Below the pieces are notes generated by a model, which worked only from the letters and a program-made list of their open reading frames with translations, did not search any database and had not been told where the DNA came from. Position numbers and translations under genes: made by a program. A stretch of DNA of 64,000 nucleotides from Colwellia sp. Its GTDB lineage: Bacteria > Pseudomonadota > Gammaproteobacteria > Enterobacterales > Alteromonadaceae. The stretch is from NCBI GenBank assembly GCA_013215655.1, contig JABSOX010000020.1, positions 1-64,000 on the forward strand, given 5' to 3'. The first letter of the stretch is position 1. Each line of letters opens with the position of its first letter. This document shows positions 53,209 to 64,000 of the stretch, in pieces.

Positions 53209-54693
53209 CTACTCAAAGATATTGAGTTCATCCCACAAGTCATCAATTTCATTTTTAATAGATTGATCCATTTCAATGGGTTCACCCCACTCTCTAGTTG
53301 TTTCACCGGGCCATTTATTTGTTGCATCCATGCCCATTTTTGATCCCAAACCAGAAACAGGAGAGGCAAAATCGAGATAATCAATCGGCGTATTTTCAAT
53401 AAGAACGGTATCACGGCTAGGATCCATACGTGTAGTTATCGCCCAAATAACATCTTTCCAATCACGCGCATTAATATCATCGTCACAAACAATAACAAAC
53501 TTGGTATACATAAATTGTCGTAAAAAAGACCAGACGCCCATCATTACTCTTTTTGCATGACCCGCATATTGCTTTTTAATAGTCACTATTGCTAATCGAT
53601 ACGAACAGCCTTCTGGAGGAAGATAAAAATCCTGAATTTCAGGGAATTGCTTTTGTAAAATAGGTATAAAAACTTCGTTTAATGCCACCCCTAAAATTGC
53701 AGGTTCATCGGGTGGACGACCTGTATAAGTACTGTGATAAATAGGGTCTTTACGATGGGTAATATGGGTTACGGTAAAAACAGGAAAATCATCTACTTCA
53801 TTATAGTAACCGGTATGATCACCATAAGGTCCTTCGGCTGCCATTTCATCGGGGTCAATGTATCCTTCAAGTATTATTTCAGCAGTAGCGGGCACTTCCA
53901 AACCATTACTAATACACTTTGTAACTTCTGTTTTACTACCACGTAATAATCCAGCAAATGCATATTCAGATAAAGTATCAGGTACCGGCGTTACCGCTCC
54001 TAAAATGGTTGCCGGATCGGCACCTAATGCCACTGATACTGGAAACATTTCGCCCGGATGTTCTTTTTTCCATTCCAGGAAATCTAATGCGCCACCTCGA
54101 TGAGATAACCAACGCATGATGACTTTATTTTTGCCTAATAATTGCTGGCGATATATCCCTAAATTCTGACGTTCTTTATGAGGGCCTTTGGTTACTGTTA
54201 AACCCCACGTAATTAAGGGGGCAACATCACCTGGCCAACAGGTTTGAATAGGTAAAGAGGTTAAATCTACTTCATCACCTTCCATAATAACTTGCTGACA
54301 AAGTGCCTTTTTAATCACTTTGACTGGCATATTTAATACTTGTTTATAAACAGGTATTTTACTTAACGCGTCACGAAACCCTTTAGGTGGCTCTGGCTCT
54401 TTCAGCATAGCCAACAACTTACCCACATCTCGCAATGCTTTAACGTCCGTTTGACCCATAGCCAAAGCGACCCGTTCAGGCGTGCCAAATAAATTGGTTA
54501 GTACTGGAATTTTACTTTCAACACCATCTTTATCTATCGGGCGTTCAAATAGTAGCGCCGGACCTGCTGCTCGCAAGGTACGATCACTGATTTCAGTCAT
54601 AGCCAAATTAGTAGATATTGGTTGAGTTATGCGTTTTAACTGCCCCATTTTTTCTAATTGAGCAATAAAGTCTCTTAAATCACTGTATTTCAT
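53209..54693 (-). CDS. ubiD: 3-octaprenyl-4-hydroxybenzoate decarboxylase
   Basis: 494 residues from ATG 54693 ([20 protein letters not shown]), the standard UbiD start; a longer upstream frame is not supported. It uses prenylated FMN made by UbiX. Conserved parts are [18 protein letters not shown], the E-x-P-x-T-x-E site region ([20 protein letters not shown]), and [14 protein letters not shown]. It acts in ubiquinone synthesis. It lies 64 bases upstream of fre. Confidence 0.96.
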   Translation of the reverse strand: MKYSDLRDFIAQLEKMGQLKRITQPISTNLAMTEISDRTLRAAGPALLFERPIDKDGVESKIPVLTNLFGTPERVALAMGQTDVKALRDVGKLLAMLKEPEPPKGFRDALSKIPVYKQVLNMPVKVIKKALCQQVIMEGDEVDLTSLPIQTCWPGDVAPLITWGLTVTKGPHKERQNLGIYRQQLLGKNKVIMRWLSHRGGALDFLEWKKEHPGEMFPVSVALGADPATILGAVTPVPDTLSEYAFAGLLRGSKTEVTKCISNGLEVPATAEIILEGYIDPDEMAAEGPYGDHTGYYNEVDDFPVFTVTHITHRKDPIYHSTYTGRPPDEPAILGVALNEVFIPILQKQFPEIQDFYLPPEGCSYRLAIVTIKKQYAGHAKRVMMGVWSFLRQFMYTKFVIVCDDDINARDWKDVIWAITTRMDPSRDTVLIENTPIDYLDFASPVSGLGSKMGMDATNKWPGETTREWGEPIEMDQSIKNEIDDLWDELNIFE

Positions 54694-54777
54694 AAATAAG
54701 AATATTTTTTTATTGGTAGTTGGATTATACGCTATTGATAGCAGATATGAAAAATCCAACGGTCAGATTTAAACTGA

Positions 54778-55387
54778 CTACAATTTTAATTGACGATGAG
54801 CTGCTTGAAGATGTTTAACAATTTCAATATCTGATGACTTATTCATCGCAAAATAAAGAGCGGAGGAAGCAAGGTCTAATTTATAAAAGGGCTTAATACC
54901 ACGACAATCAATTTTAAAGTGTTCGCAGCCCGCTTTGAAACTAGATAAATTTTCCGGAAATAAATCTATTCGATGTTGTACCAATTTATAGAAATTTTGT
55001 TTACCGTGTCCAATGAAACTTATCCTCACAGTCTGCCGTTCGAGCTAAAGAATATATTAAGGTATTTTTCTGCGTTAATGCCATTTTATAAGCACGCGAC
55101 CATGGCAACATCTTAATATCATAACTAAACCCTGCTTGTTCTATGGTATCTGTAACTATATCTGTAGCTGGGCCAACTATTTTTCCTTTCTCTTTATACT
55201 GTAGTATCACGGAATCTTCGGTGATTATATTAATAGTAACAACTTTAGCATTTGCGACAGAGCATTGGCTAAGATTAAAGGCTAAGATTATAAATACGAA
55301 AGTAATACTGCGCTTAGAAATATTTTTTGGTGGTGGGTAGAAAAATGCGCATACTACATTAGAAAAACCTATTGGTATATAAATCAA
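54778..55387 (-). pseudogene. Broken periplasmic solute-binding protein (SBP_bac_3-like)
   Basis: The 5' part (55387-55001) encodes an N-terminal region, then FSYDIKMLPWSRAYKMALTQ and LARTADCEDKFHW. It stops shortly after. The 3' part is in another frame (55029-54778) and contains LVQHRIDLFPENLSSFKAGC and LYFAMNKSSDIEIVKHL, which belong to the last third of such proteins. About 70-80 residues of the middle are missing at the join near 55010-55030. An internal deletion with frame change best explains this. The intact protein would bind amino acids or similar ligands. Confidence 0.82.
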
Positions 55388-55449
55388 CCATATTGTTTTT
55401 ATGTAAGTCAGAATTCGTTTGATACATAACTAAATAAAGAGGCATTAAA

Positions 55450-55935
55450 TTGAAATTACCTTTTATTATCATCACCTTGCTAATATCAAACTCTGTAAAT
55501 GCTAACTGTTAAAGCAAAGAATATTTAGCATTCGATTTTTGGTTAGGTAACTGGTAGGTAACTACTACTAGTGATAACGTTGTTCGACACAATAAAATCA
55601 CTAAAACAAATGATGGTTGTACCTTATTAGAAAAATACTCAACGCCTAATGGTTACCTAGGAAAAAGCTTAAATATTTATAATAAACAAACGTAAAAATG
55701 CCACCAAACATGGACAGATAGTACCGGGTTATTATTGCAACTACACGGCAATATTATTGGTAACAGTATGGTTATGACAGGACTGACAATTGATGAAAAT
55801 AATAATAGTATTATCAACAGAATCACATGGAGTCCAAAACCTAGTGGAACAGTCAGACAGCTTTGGCAAACAAGTCATGATAATGGTAAAACGTGGCAGA
55901 CGACATTTGATGGGTTATATACCAAAACACCATAA
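55450..55935 (+). pseudogene. DUF1579-like secreted protein, inactivated by three in-frame stops
   Basis: From TTG 55450 (AGAGG seven bases before) the frame reads 161 codons to TAA with no frameshift but three internal stops: TAA at codon 21 (55510), TAG at codon 36 (55555) and TAA at codon 82 (55693). Around them the protein is well preserved: signal-like start (LKLPFIIITLLISNSVNA), EYLAFDFWLGNW, CTLLEKYSTPNGY, HQTWTDSTGLLLQL and GTVRQLWQTSHDNGKTW. The tail alone remains as an open frame at 55735-55935. Family name is tentative. Confidence 0.85.
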
Positions 55936-55944
55936 TTTTTGAAA

Positions 55945-55970
55945 CAAAAACGCCAGCTTAATACTGGCGT
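55945..55970 (-). terminator. Terminator of the rho gene
   Basis: On the minus strand ACGCCAG and CTGGCGT form a stem followed by TTTTTGTTT. It lies between the convergent pseudogene and rho. Confidence 0.85.
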
Positions 55971-56001
55971 CAATCGTAAATTTATTGATATTTGAAACTT
56001 A

Positions 56002-57261
56002 TTATTTACGTTTCATTGAATCAAAAAACTCATTATTGGTTTTAGTCATCGCTAATTTATCAATAAGGAATTCAATGGCACCCACTTCATCCATTTCATG
56101 AACAATTTTTCGCAAAATCCACATTTTTTGTAATTCATCAGGCTTAGTAATAAGCTCTTCACGACGAGTACCACTGCGATTAATATTAATCGCTGGAAAA
56201 ACACGTTTTTCCGATATTTTACGAGACAGGTGTAATTCCATATTACCCGTACCTTTAAACTCTTCGTAAATAACTTCATCCATTTTAGAGCCAGTTTCAA
56301 CTAACGCCGTAGCAATAATAGTTAAACTACCACCTTCTTCAATTTTACGTGCTGCACCAAAAAAACGTTTCGGGCGATGTAATGCATTAGCGTCAACACC
56401 ACCGGTTAATATTTTCCCAGATGAAGGAATAACCGTATTATACGCACGTGCTAAACGGGTAATTGAATCAAGTAAAATAACCACATCTTTTTTATGCTCA
56501 ACCAAGCGCTTAGCTTTTTCGATAACCATTTCTGCAACTTGTACATGTCGACTTGCTGGTTCATCAAAAGTAGAAGCGACCACTTCACCCTTTACTAGGC
56601 GTTGCATTTCAGTCACTTCTTCAGGTCGTTCATCAATGAGTAAAACAATTAATTCAGCATCAGGATGATTATGGGCAATACTTTGTGCAATGTTTTGTAA
56701 TAATAACGTTTTACCTGCTTTTGGCGGAGCAACAATCAATCCACGTTGGCCCATACCAATGGGCGAGGCTAAATCTAATACTCGAGCGGTAATATCTTCT
56801 GTTGAACCATTACCGCGTTCCATCGTCATTCGACTTATTGGATGAATAGGCGTTAAATTTTCGAATAATATTTTATGACGAGAATTGTCAGGGCGATCAA
56901 AATTAACTTCACTCACTTTTAATAAAGCAAAATAACGCTCACCATCTTTTGGTGGGCGAATTTTACCGTGAATAGTATCACCGGTACGCATACTAAAACG
57001 GCGAATTTGACTAGGTGATACATAAATATCATCAGGTCCAGCTAAATATGAACAATCTGCTGAACGCAAAAATCCAAAGCCATCTTGCAATATTTCTAAA
57101 ACACCACCACCAAAAATATCTTCGCCGCCTTTTGCATGAGCTTTTAAAATGGCAAAAATAATATCTTGTTTACGTGAACGAGCTAAATGCTCAAGTTTCA
57201 TTGATTCAGCGAGTTTTAATAATTCGCCAACGGATTGTTCTTTAAGTTCGGTAAGATTCAT
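56002..57261 (-). CDS. rho: Transcription termination factor Rho
   Basis: 419 residues, standard for gammaproteobacteria. The N-terminal helix and RNA-binding cold-shock fold ([26 protein letters not shown]) are followed by the ATPase: [18 protein letters not shown] (Walker A), [15 protein letters not shown] (Walker B) and the Q/R loops. A hexamer, it terminates transcription using ATP. The 212-bp gap to trxA upstream likely includes the leader that autoregulates rho in relatives. Confidence 0.98.
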   Translation of the reverse strand: MNLTELKEQSVGELLKLAESMKLEHLARSRKQDIIFAILKAHAKGGEDIFGGGVLEILQDGFGFLRSADCSYLAGPDDIYVSPSQIRRFSMRTGDTIHGKIRPPKDGERYFALLKVSEVNFDRPDNSRHKILFENLTPIHPISRMTMERGNGSTEDITARVLDLASPIGMGQRGLIVAPPKAGKTLLLQNIAQSIAHNHPDAELIVLLIDERPEEVTEMQRLVKGEVVASTFDEPASRHVQVAEMVIEKAKRLVEHKKDVVILLDSITRLARAYNTVIPSSGKILTGGVDANALHRPKRFFGAARKIEEGGSLTIIATALVETGSKMDEVIYEEFKGTGNMELHLSRKISEKRVFPAININRSGTRREELITKPDELQKMWILRKIVHEMDEVGAIEFLIDKLAMTKTNNEFFDSMKRK

Positions 57262-57435
57262 AGTGGGGTTTCTTAGACTAATTTATATTGCAATGCATTG
57301 CATAGAGGTTCTGCATGAATGTTAGAGTTGATTTTGGATGTGTTTAGATCTTATTGAATGTTAAACTTAGCACTAAAATTAAAATTCGTAAAGTAACAAA
57401 AGATGTATATTTAAAAATATGTCATTTAACTTTAA
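57262..57435 (-). other. Leader between trxA and rho
   Basis: No gene is seen. Rho is autoregulated through its leader in related bacteria; here the region is AT-rich with C residues on the minus strand around 57265-57350, but I see no defined rut site. Confidence 0.35.
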
Positions 57436-57464
57436 ACAAAAGGCTCGCAAATTAACGAGCCTTA
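57436..57464 (-). terminator. Terminator after trxA
   Basis: AAGGCTCG and CGAGCCTT form a stem (minus strand) followed by TTGTTT. It lies between trxA and rho. Confidence 0.82.
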
Positions 57465-57473
57465 TTAAAATAT

Positions 57474-57800
57474 TTATAGATTGTTATCTATAAATTCTTT
57501 TAACTGTGTTTTTGATAACGCGCCAACTTTAGTATCGGCAACAGCGCCATCTTTAAACAATAATAACGTTGGAATACCACGAATACCGTACTTAGGTGGT
57601 GTAAGTTCATTTTGGTCAATGTTTAATTTACCAATAGTTACTTTACCTGCATACTCTTCAGCAACATCATTTAATAATGGTGCAATCATTTTACATGGTC
57701 CACACCATTCAGCCCAAAAATCAACTAAGACAAGGCCTGAAGCATTAATTACGTCAGTATCAAAGCTGTCGTCTGTTAACTGAACAATTTTATCGCTCAT
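57474..57800 (-). CDS. trxA: Thioredoxin 1
   Basis: 108 residues from ATG 57800, preferred because GGAG is seven bases before it. The active site WCGPCK follows VLVDFWAE, and the cis-Pro lies in RGIPTLLLF. It reduces disulfides in the cytoplasm. The trxA-rho order is conserved. An upstream in-frame extension is not supported. Confidence 0.97.
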   Translation of the reverse strand: MSDKIVQLTDDSFDTDVINASGLVLVDFWAEWCGPCKMIAPLLNDVAEEYAGKVTIGKLNIDQNELTPPKYGIRGIPTLLLFKDGAVADTKVGALSKTQLKEFIDNNL

Positions 57801-57939
57801 TTTTTTCTCCGTTAATAATGGCATAAAAGCCAAACTGCGGAAGATTATACCCTCAAGATAATTAATAACCAAGCACCAAAGTGATTACTCTAAGATCAAA
57901 TAAGTAAAACAAATTACGAATTCGACTAACTTCCCCTAT

Positions 57940-58204
57940 TATACCCGCTCTACTTCAAGATGCGGTGTTCAGTGGAAATTTAAAAGACTTTAGGCAGGCA
58001 TTCATTGTAAAGAATGGTCATTCCCTTCACAAAATGAATAACGCGGCATAAAGTCTTTTAAAAACCACCCAAAGGGGAGCATAGAGCAACATCACTTCGT
58101 TGTTGCACCAATTTGTAAGGGAGTACCATGACTTCATCGGTCCGCCTAGAAGTGAAATTGCTCTGTGTTCCTGAACTTGCATCTTGAAGTAGAACGGGTA
58201 TATA
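57940..58204. repeat. MITE-like repeat, family B (copy 3)
   Basis: About 265 bp with terminal inverted repeats TATACCCGCTCTACTTCAAG / rc TATACCCGTTCTACTTCAAG. The core at 57997-58047 (AGGCATTCATTGTAAAGAAT, then ATTCCCTTCACAAAATGAAT) is a diverged copy of that in families A and B. It fills the gap between the divergent trxA and rhlB genes, so it lies near both promoters. Confidence 0.85.
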
Positions 58205-58294
58205 CGCCTTAAGGTCGCTATCTAAGTCGTGCAATTATCGACTAATAGCTTAATACCATTTTTATTGACTAACTAACCTGTTAAGCTACGCGCT

Positions 58295-59563
58295 ATGAAA
58301 AAATCACATTTAACTGAAATAAAGTTCTCTGAACTTAATCTTGCTCCGCAAGTAGTCGCTGGCCTCGATGCCATGGGTTTTCAATACTGTACGGCCATTC
58401 AAGCTAAGTCATTACCTGTTTTAATCAAAGGTACTGATATTGCAGGACAAGCCCAAACAGGTGAAGGTAAAACCATCGCTTTTTTAGCGGCAACATTCCA
58501 TAAGTTGTTGCAGACACCAAGCTCTGAACATAAAAAACCACGTGCACTGATAATGGCTCCTACACGTGAATTGGCAATACAAATACATCGTGACGCTATT
58601 GAAATGGCAAAAGCCTCAGGGTTACGAGTCGGCGTTGTTTACGGTGGTGAAGGTTACGAGAGCCAACGTCTAGAATTACAAGCAGGTGTCGATATTTTGA
58701 TTGGTACTTGTGGTCGTTTATTAGATTATTTAAAACAAGGCGTTTATAACCTCTCTAACATTGAAGTTGTTGTTTTAGATGAAGCGGATCGAATGTTTGA
58801 TTTAGGTTTTATCAAAGATATCCGTTATATGTTCAACAAAATGCCTACTGCAACTAATAGATTAAGCATGCTATTTTCGGCAACACTATCATTTAGAGTT
58901 AAAGAGCTTGCCTTTGAACATATGAATGATCCTACCAGTGTTGAAGTTGAACCGGATCAAAAAACAAACATACGTATATCTGAAGAGCTATTTTATCCTT
59001 CAAATGAAGAGAAGATGGCACTATTACAAACACTTATTGAAGAAGAATGGCCAGAAAAAGCCATTATATTTGCCAATACCAAGCATGTTTGTGAGAAAGT
59101 TTATGCACACTTAGAAGCAGACAATATTAGAGTCGGTTTATTAACTGGTGATGTTGCTCAGAATAAACGTCTTAAAATTCTTGATAAATTTACCAAAGGT
59201 CAATTAGATGTTTTAGTAGCAACAGACGTTGCCGCTCGTGGTCTTCATATTCCAAGTGTTACTCACGTTTTTAACTATGACTTACCCGATGATTGTGAAG
59301 ATTATGTTCATCGAATTGGTCGTACCGGACGAGCAGGCGCTTCAGGACACGCAATAAGTTTTGCCTGTGAAGATTCTGTTTTTAATCTACCTGCAATAGA
59401 AGATTACATAGCGCATGCATTGCCTGTCAGTAAATATGATTCTGATGCTTTACTCACCGACTTGCCAAAACCAAAACATCGCCCAAGACGTCATAAACCA
59501 CATAATGGCGGACAAAACAGAGGTCGTTCAAGCGGCGGACAAAACAGAGGTCGTAGGTACTAG
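58295..59563 (+). CDS. rhlB: DEAD-box RNA helicase RhlB
   Basis: 422 residues. Helicase motifs in order: Q motif ([13 protein letters not shown]), [36 protein letters not shown] and [10 protein letters not shown]. The C-terminal extension is Arg/Gly/Gln-rich ([20 protein letters not shown]). RhlB acts with RNase E in the degradosome. It is divergent from trxA with a family B repeat between. Confidence 0.95.
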   Translation: MKKSHLTEIKFSELNLAPQVVAGLDAMGFQYCTAIQAKSLPVLIKGTDIAGQAQTGEGKTIAFLAATFHKLLQTPSSEHKKPRALIMAPTRELAIQIHRDAIEMAKASGLRVGVVYGGEGYESQRLELQAGVDILIGTCGRLLDYLKQGVYNLSNIEVVVLDEADRMFDLGFIKDIRYMFNKMPTATNRLSMLFSATLSFRVKELAFEHMNDPTSVEVEPDQKTNIRISEELFYPSNEEKMALLQTLIEEEWPEKAIIFANTKHVCEKVYAHLEADNIRVGLLTGDVAQNKRLKILDKFTKGQLDVLVATDVAARGLHIPSVTHVFNYDLPDDCEDYVHRIGRTGRAGASGHAISFACEDSVFNLPAIEDYIAHALPVSKYDSDALLTDLPKPKHRPRRHKPHNGGQNRGRSSGGQNRGRRY

Positions 59564-59568
59564 CTTCT

Positions 59569-61053
59569 ATGTCCCCTTTGTACGCTGTCATTGATTTAGG
59601 CTCCAATAGTTTTCACATGTTGATCACTCGCCTAGTTGCTGACAGTGTACAAGTTGTTGATAAAGTAAAACGGAAAGTTCGCTTAGCTTCCGGTTTAAAC
59701 TCCAAAAACGTTCTTGATGATGCTGCCATCGCACGAGGCTTAGAATGCTTGAGTTTTTTTGCTGAACGTTTACAAGATATCCCACCAGAAAATGTTCGCA
59801 TTGTCGCCACCGCTACTCTAAGGTTGGCCAGCAATCGAAATGACTTTTTAAAACAAGCCTATATAATTCTTGGTCAAAAAATCAAGCTACTCAGTGGCAT
59901 ACAAGAAGCTGAAAATATCTATCTTGGTGTTGCACATACCAGTTGCGGTGCATTAAAGCGTTTTGTGATTGATATTGGCGGCGCAAGTACAGAACTTATT
60001 TTAGGTGATGGCTATTCCATAAGACACATTACTAGTTTAGACATGGGCTGCGTCACCTTTAATAATATTTATTTCCCTAAGGGTGACATTACACCACATA
60101 CGTTTACACAAGCCATTCAAGCCGCCAAAAAATTAATTCATCCCTTATTGGCAACTTACAAAAAAACACCTTGGGAAATCACTTTAGGTGGTTCAGGAAC
60201 CATTCAAGCGTTAGCTGAGATGCAGCGTTTTAATCATCAAACAACCGGCATTACCTTAAAGTACTTAGAAGAAATAAAACAAAAGCTCATTAACTGCAAA
60301 AACATTAATGCAATCAAACTTGCCGGCTTGGTAAATGAACGAACTCCTGTTATCACTAGTGGGCTGGCTATTTTAATTGCACTATTTGAAAGTTTCGCTA
60401 TTAAAGAGATCCAGCTTTCTAGCGGCGCACTACGAGAAGGCTTGCTTTATGAAATGCTGCCAAAAAATAAAGACCTCAGTATTCGCCAAAAAACGATTAA
60501 TTCATTAACCGAAAAATTCCATGTTGATAAAGAGCATGCCAATAGAATTAAAAAACAAGCAAACAGTTTATTCAGACATTATGAAAAAACGTGGTCATTA
60601 AATGCAACAAAGACCTTAGCTTTACTCAATGCTGGCTGTGATTTGCATGAAGTGGGCTTGTTATTAGAATATAAACATCATCAACAACACAGTGCTTATA
60701 TTTTACAGCACGCAGTATTACCTGGATTTGAACAAGCAGACCGACAACTCATTGTTGCCTTAGTTTTATTATACAAAGGTGAAATTGAGGTAGACGTATT
60801 ACAAGCTCAATCAGCAACTGATTATCAACAAGCCTGCTATATATTAGCCATTTTACGACTAGCCGTTATTTTATGCCGACGCCGAAAAGACGAGGCTTTA
60901 CCTGATTACAAAACAACTGTAATAGGTAACATCATTAATTTATATTTACCTAAAGAATGGCTTGAACAACACCCTTTAATTAAAGATGAGTTACAGCAGG
61001 AAAACGAACACTTAGCCGCTATTAACCTGTCACTCAATATCTCTTGCCAATAA
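59569..61053 (+). CDS. gppA: Guanosine pentaphosphatase / exopolyphosphatase
   Basis: 494 residues. The Ppx/GppA fold starts YAVIDLGSNSFHMLI, and FVIDIGGASTELILG forms the second phosphate-binding loop; a C-terminal HD-like part begins near HDL-containing CDLHEVGLLLEYKHH. The enzyme converts pppGpp to ppGpp, or removes polyphosphate ends. The position directly after rhlB matches gppA in enteric bacteria. Exopolyphosphatase Ppx is the alternative. Confidence 0.9.
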   Translation: MSPLYAVIDLGSNSFHMLITRLVADSVQVVDKVKRKVRLASGLNSKNVLDDAAIARGLECLSFFAERLQDIPPENVRIVATATLRLASNRNDFLKQAYIILGQKIKLLSGIQEAENIYLGVAHTSCGALKRFVIDIGGASTELILGDGYSIRHITSLDMGCVTFNNIYFPKGDITPHTFTQAIQAAKKLIHPLLATYKKTPWEITLGGSGTIQALAEMQRFNHQTTGITLKYLEEIKQKLINCKNINAIKLAGLVNERTPVITSGLAILIALFESFAIKEIQLSSGALREGLLYEMLPKNKDLSIRQKTINSLTEKFHVDKEHANRIKKQANSLFRHYEKTWSLNATKTLALLNAGCDLHEVGLLLEYKHHQQHSAYILQHAVLPGFEQADRQLIVALVLLYKGEIEVDVLQAQSATDYQQACYILAILRLAVILCRRRKDEALPDYKTTVIGNIINLYLPKEWLEQHPLIKDELQQENEHLAAINLSLNISCQ

Positions 61054-61063
61054 AGTAAATTAC

Positions 61064-61915
61064 TTAAGCTATCGTTTTACTCGCCCAAACATTCGTAGCA
61101 ATAACAATAACTCCGCCGAATACCATCATCATAGTAATTTGTTCACCCAGTAAAAAATAAGCAGCAACAATACCGTAAATAGGCTCCAAACTTATCGCGA
61201 TACTCGCCGTATGTGCTTTAACAACTTTTAATGAATGATTAAACAATGAATGAGCAACGGCAGTAAAAATAACACCTAAAATAACTAAAACAGTTAATTG
61301 TGAGGATGTGATCGTAATAGGGTTTATAATCATAATGGGTAATAAACAAATAGATGCGCAGGAATTTTGATAAAAAGCAACTTTTTTAGCTGAGACTTTA
61401 GCAACAAACTTTCGATTTAATAGCGTTAATAATGCAAAAGAAAAAGCGGATAATCCCCCCCATAAAGCACCACTAAAAATATCAATACTCATTTCATTTA
61501 AGGGCAATATCAAATAAATACCCAAAATAATGAATAGTGCCTGCACTAAAGCTAGATAATGAAAACGTTCTCTAAATAGTATCGGTTCCAAAAAACTAAC
61601 AAAAACAGGAAAACTAGCAAAAGTAATTAACCCGATAGCTACACTAGAGACTTGAATAGCATAAAAGAAACTGCCCCAATGGAAAGCTAAAACAATGCCG
61701 GTAAGCATTAAGGGTAAAAGCAAAGATCTTGCAAGGTATAATGATTGTCTTTTTATTAATAAAATAAAGATCGCAAGCGTTAATGCGGCAAAGAATGCAC
61801 GACCAAAAACAATATGAGTTGCAGGCATATTAAGCCATTTAGCAAATAACCCTGAGAGCGCAAAAAGTAAAACAGCACTGTGCAAAGAAGTAAGAGATTG
61901 TTTGTAGCTAGGCAT
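61064..61915 (-). CDS. EamA-family membrane transporter
   Basis: 283 residues with ten membrane helices in two EamA halves. The N-terminal half has LFALSGLFAKWLNMPATHIVFGR, and the second has TASIAISLEPIYGIVAAYFLLGE, the conserved end of the fold. Substrate unknown; the family exports small metabolites. It is convergent with gppA. Confidence 0.85.
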   Translation of the reverse strand: MPSYKQSLTSLHSAVLLFALSGLFAKWLNMPATHIVFGRAFFAALTLAIFILLIKRQSLYLARSLLLPLMLTGIVLAFHWGSFFYAIQVSSVAIGLITFASFPVFVSFLEPILFRERFHYLALVQALFIILGIYLILPLNEMSIDIFSGALWGGLSAFSFALLTLLNRKFVAKVSAKKVAFYQNSCASICLLPIMIINPITITSSQLTVLVILGVIFTAVAHSLFNHSLKVVKAHTASIAISLEPIYGIVAAYFLLGEQITMMMVFGGVIVIATNVWASKTIA

Positions 61916-62020
61916 TTATAAATAATTGATAGAATAGAACACAGTCTATTTTACCAGCTAATCAGGTATTAACCGATAAAATAAACAGATTGAGGTGTTA
62001 TTAGTTATATCATTAAACAA

Positions 62021-64000
<1,980 letters not shown>

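Overview
The window looks like a chromosomal segment of an AT-rich marine gammaproteobacterium of the Alteromonadales, closest in style to Colwellia or Thalassotalea. This is inferred from protein families, the gene order around hemCDXY/cyaY, lptM-lysA-dapF-uvrD and rho-trxA-rhlB-gppA, and dispersed repeats beginning 'TATACCAATTTCATTAAGT'; no database search was run. There are no tRNA, rRNA, CRISPR, phage or transposase genes.

Layout. 1-5.5 kb: a SpoIIAA-like protein, a DcaP-type porin, a divergent S9 prolyl peptidase and repeat elements. 5.5-10 kb: a three-gene unit of outer-membrane protein, periplasmic binding protein and hybrid histidine kinase. 10-13 kb: a small lipoprotein, its equal-length decayed paralogue, and an M61 peptidase. 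13-15.5 kb: proBA with a decayed copy of the proA 3' end beside it. 16-24 kb: acyltransferase, MscS channel, tesB, a TPR protein with a degenerate GGDEF domain, an isolated c-di-GMP-I riboswitch, and a DUF885 lipoprotein. 24-28.5 kb: two diguanylate cyclases, DUF523 and a cytochrome c. 28.7-32 kb: recQ, a thioesterase and rarD. 32-41.6 kb, minus strand: lptM-lysA-dapF-DUF484-HAD-uvrD, then a REC-REC-GGDEF regulator and a YfiR-domain histidine kinase. 41.7-46.3 kb, plus strand: cyaY-hemC-hemD-hemX-hemY. 46.4-52.3 kb: glutaredoxin, DoxX, an ECF sigma factor with zinc anti-sigma factor, DinB-like protein, an OlsF-like acyltransferase, and arfA with a hairpin across its stop codon. 52.4-61 kb: fre, ubiD, two pseudogenes, rho, trxA, rhlB and gppA. 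61-64 kb: an EamA transporter, hemB, and a diguanylate cyclase cut by the window end.

Two themes recur. The first is c-di-GMP: four GGDEF proteins with recognisable active-site motifs, one degenerate GGDEF protein, a YfiR-like sensor kinase and a riboswitch aptamer. The aptamer has its own promoter-like sequence but no gene after it, and a nearby 15-nt stretch is complementary to its core. This is the strongest candidate for something undescribed. The second is decay and repeats: five gene remnants or decayed genes and several dispersed palindromic elements. Two element families with different terminal inverted repeats share the same internal hairpin.

Heme synthesis is well represented (hemB, C, D, X, Y), next to lysine/peptidoglycan precursor, proline, ubiquinone and RNA-turnover housekeeping genes.
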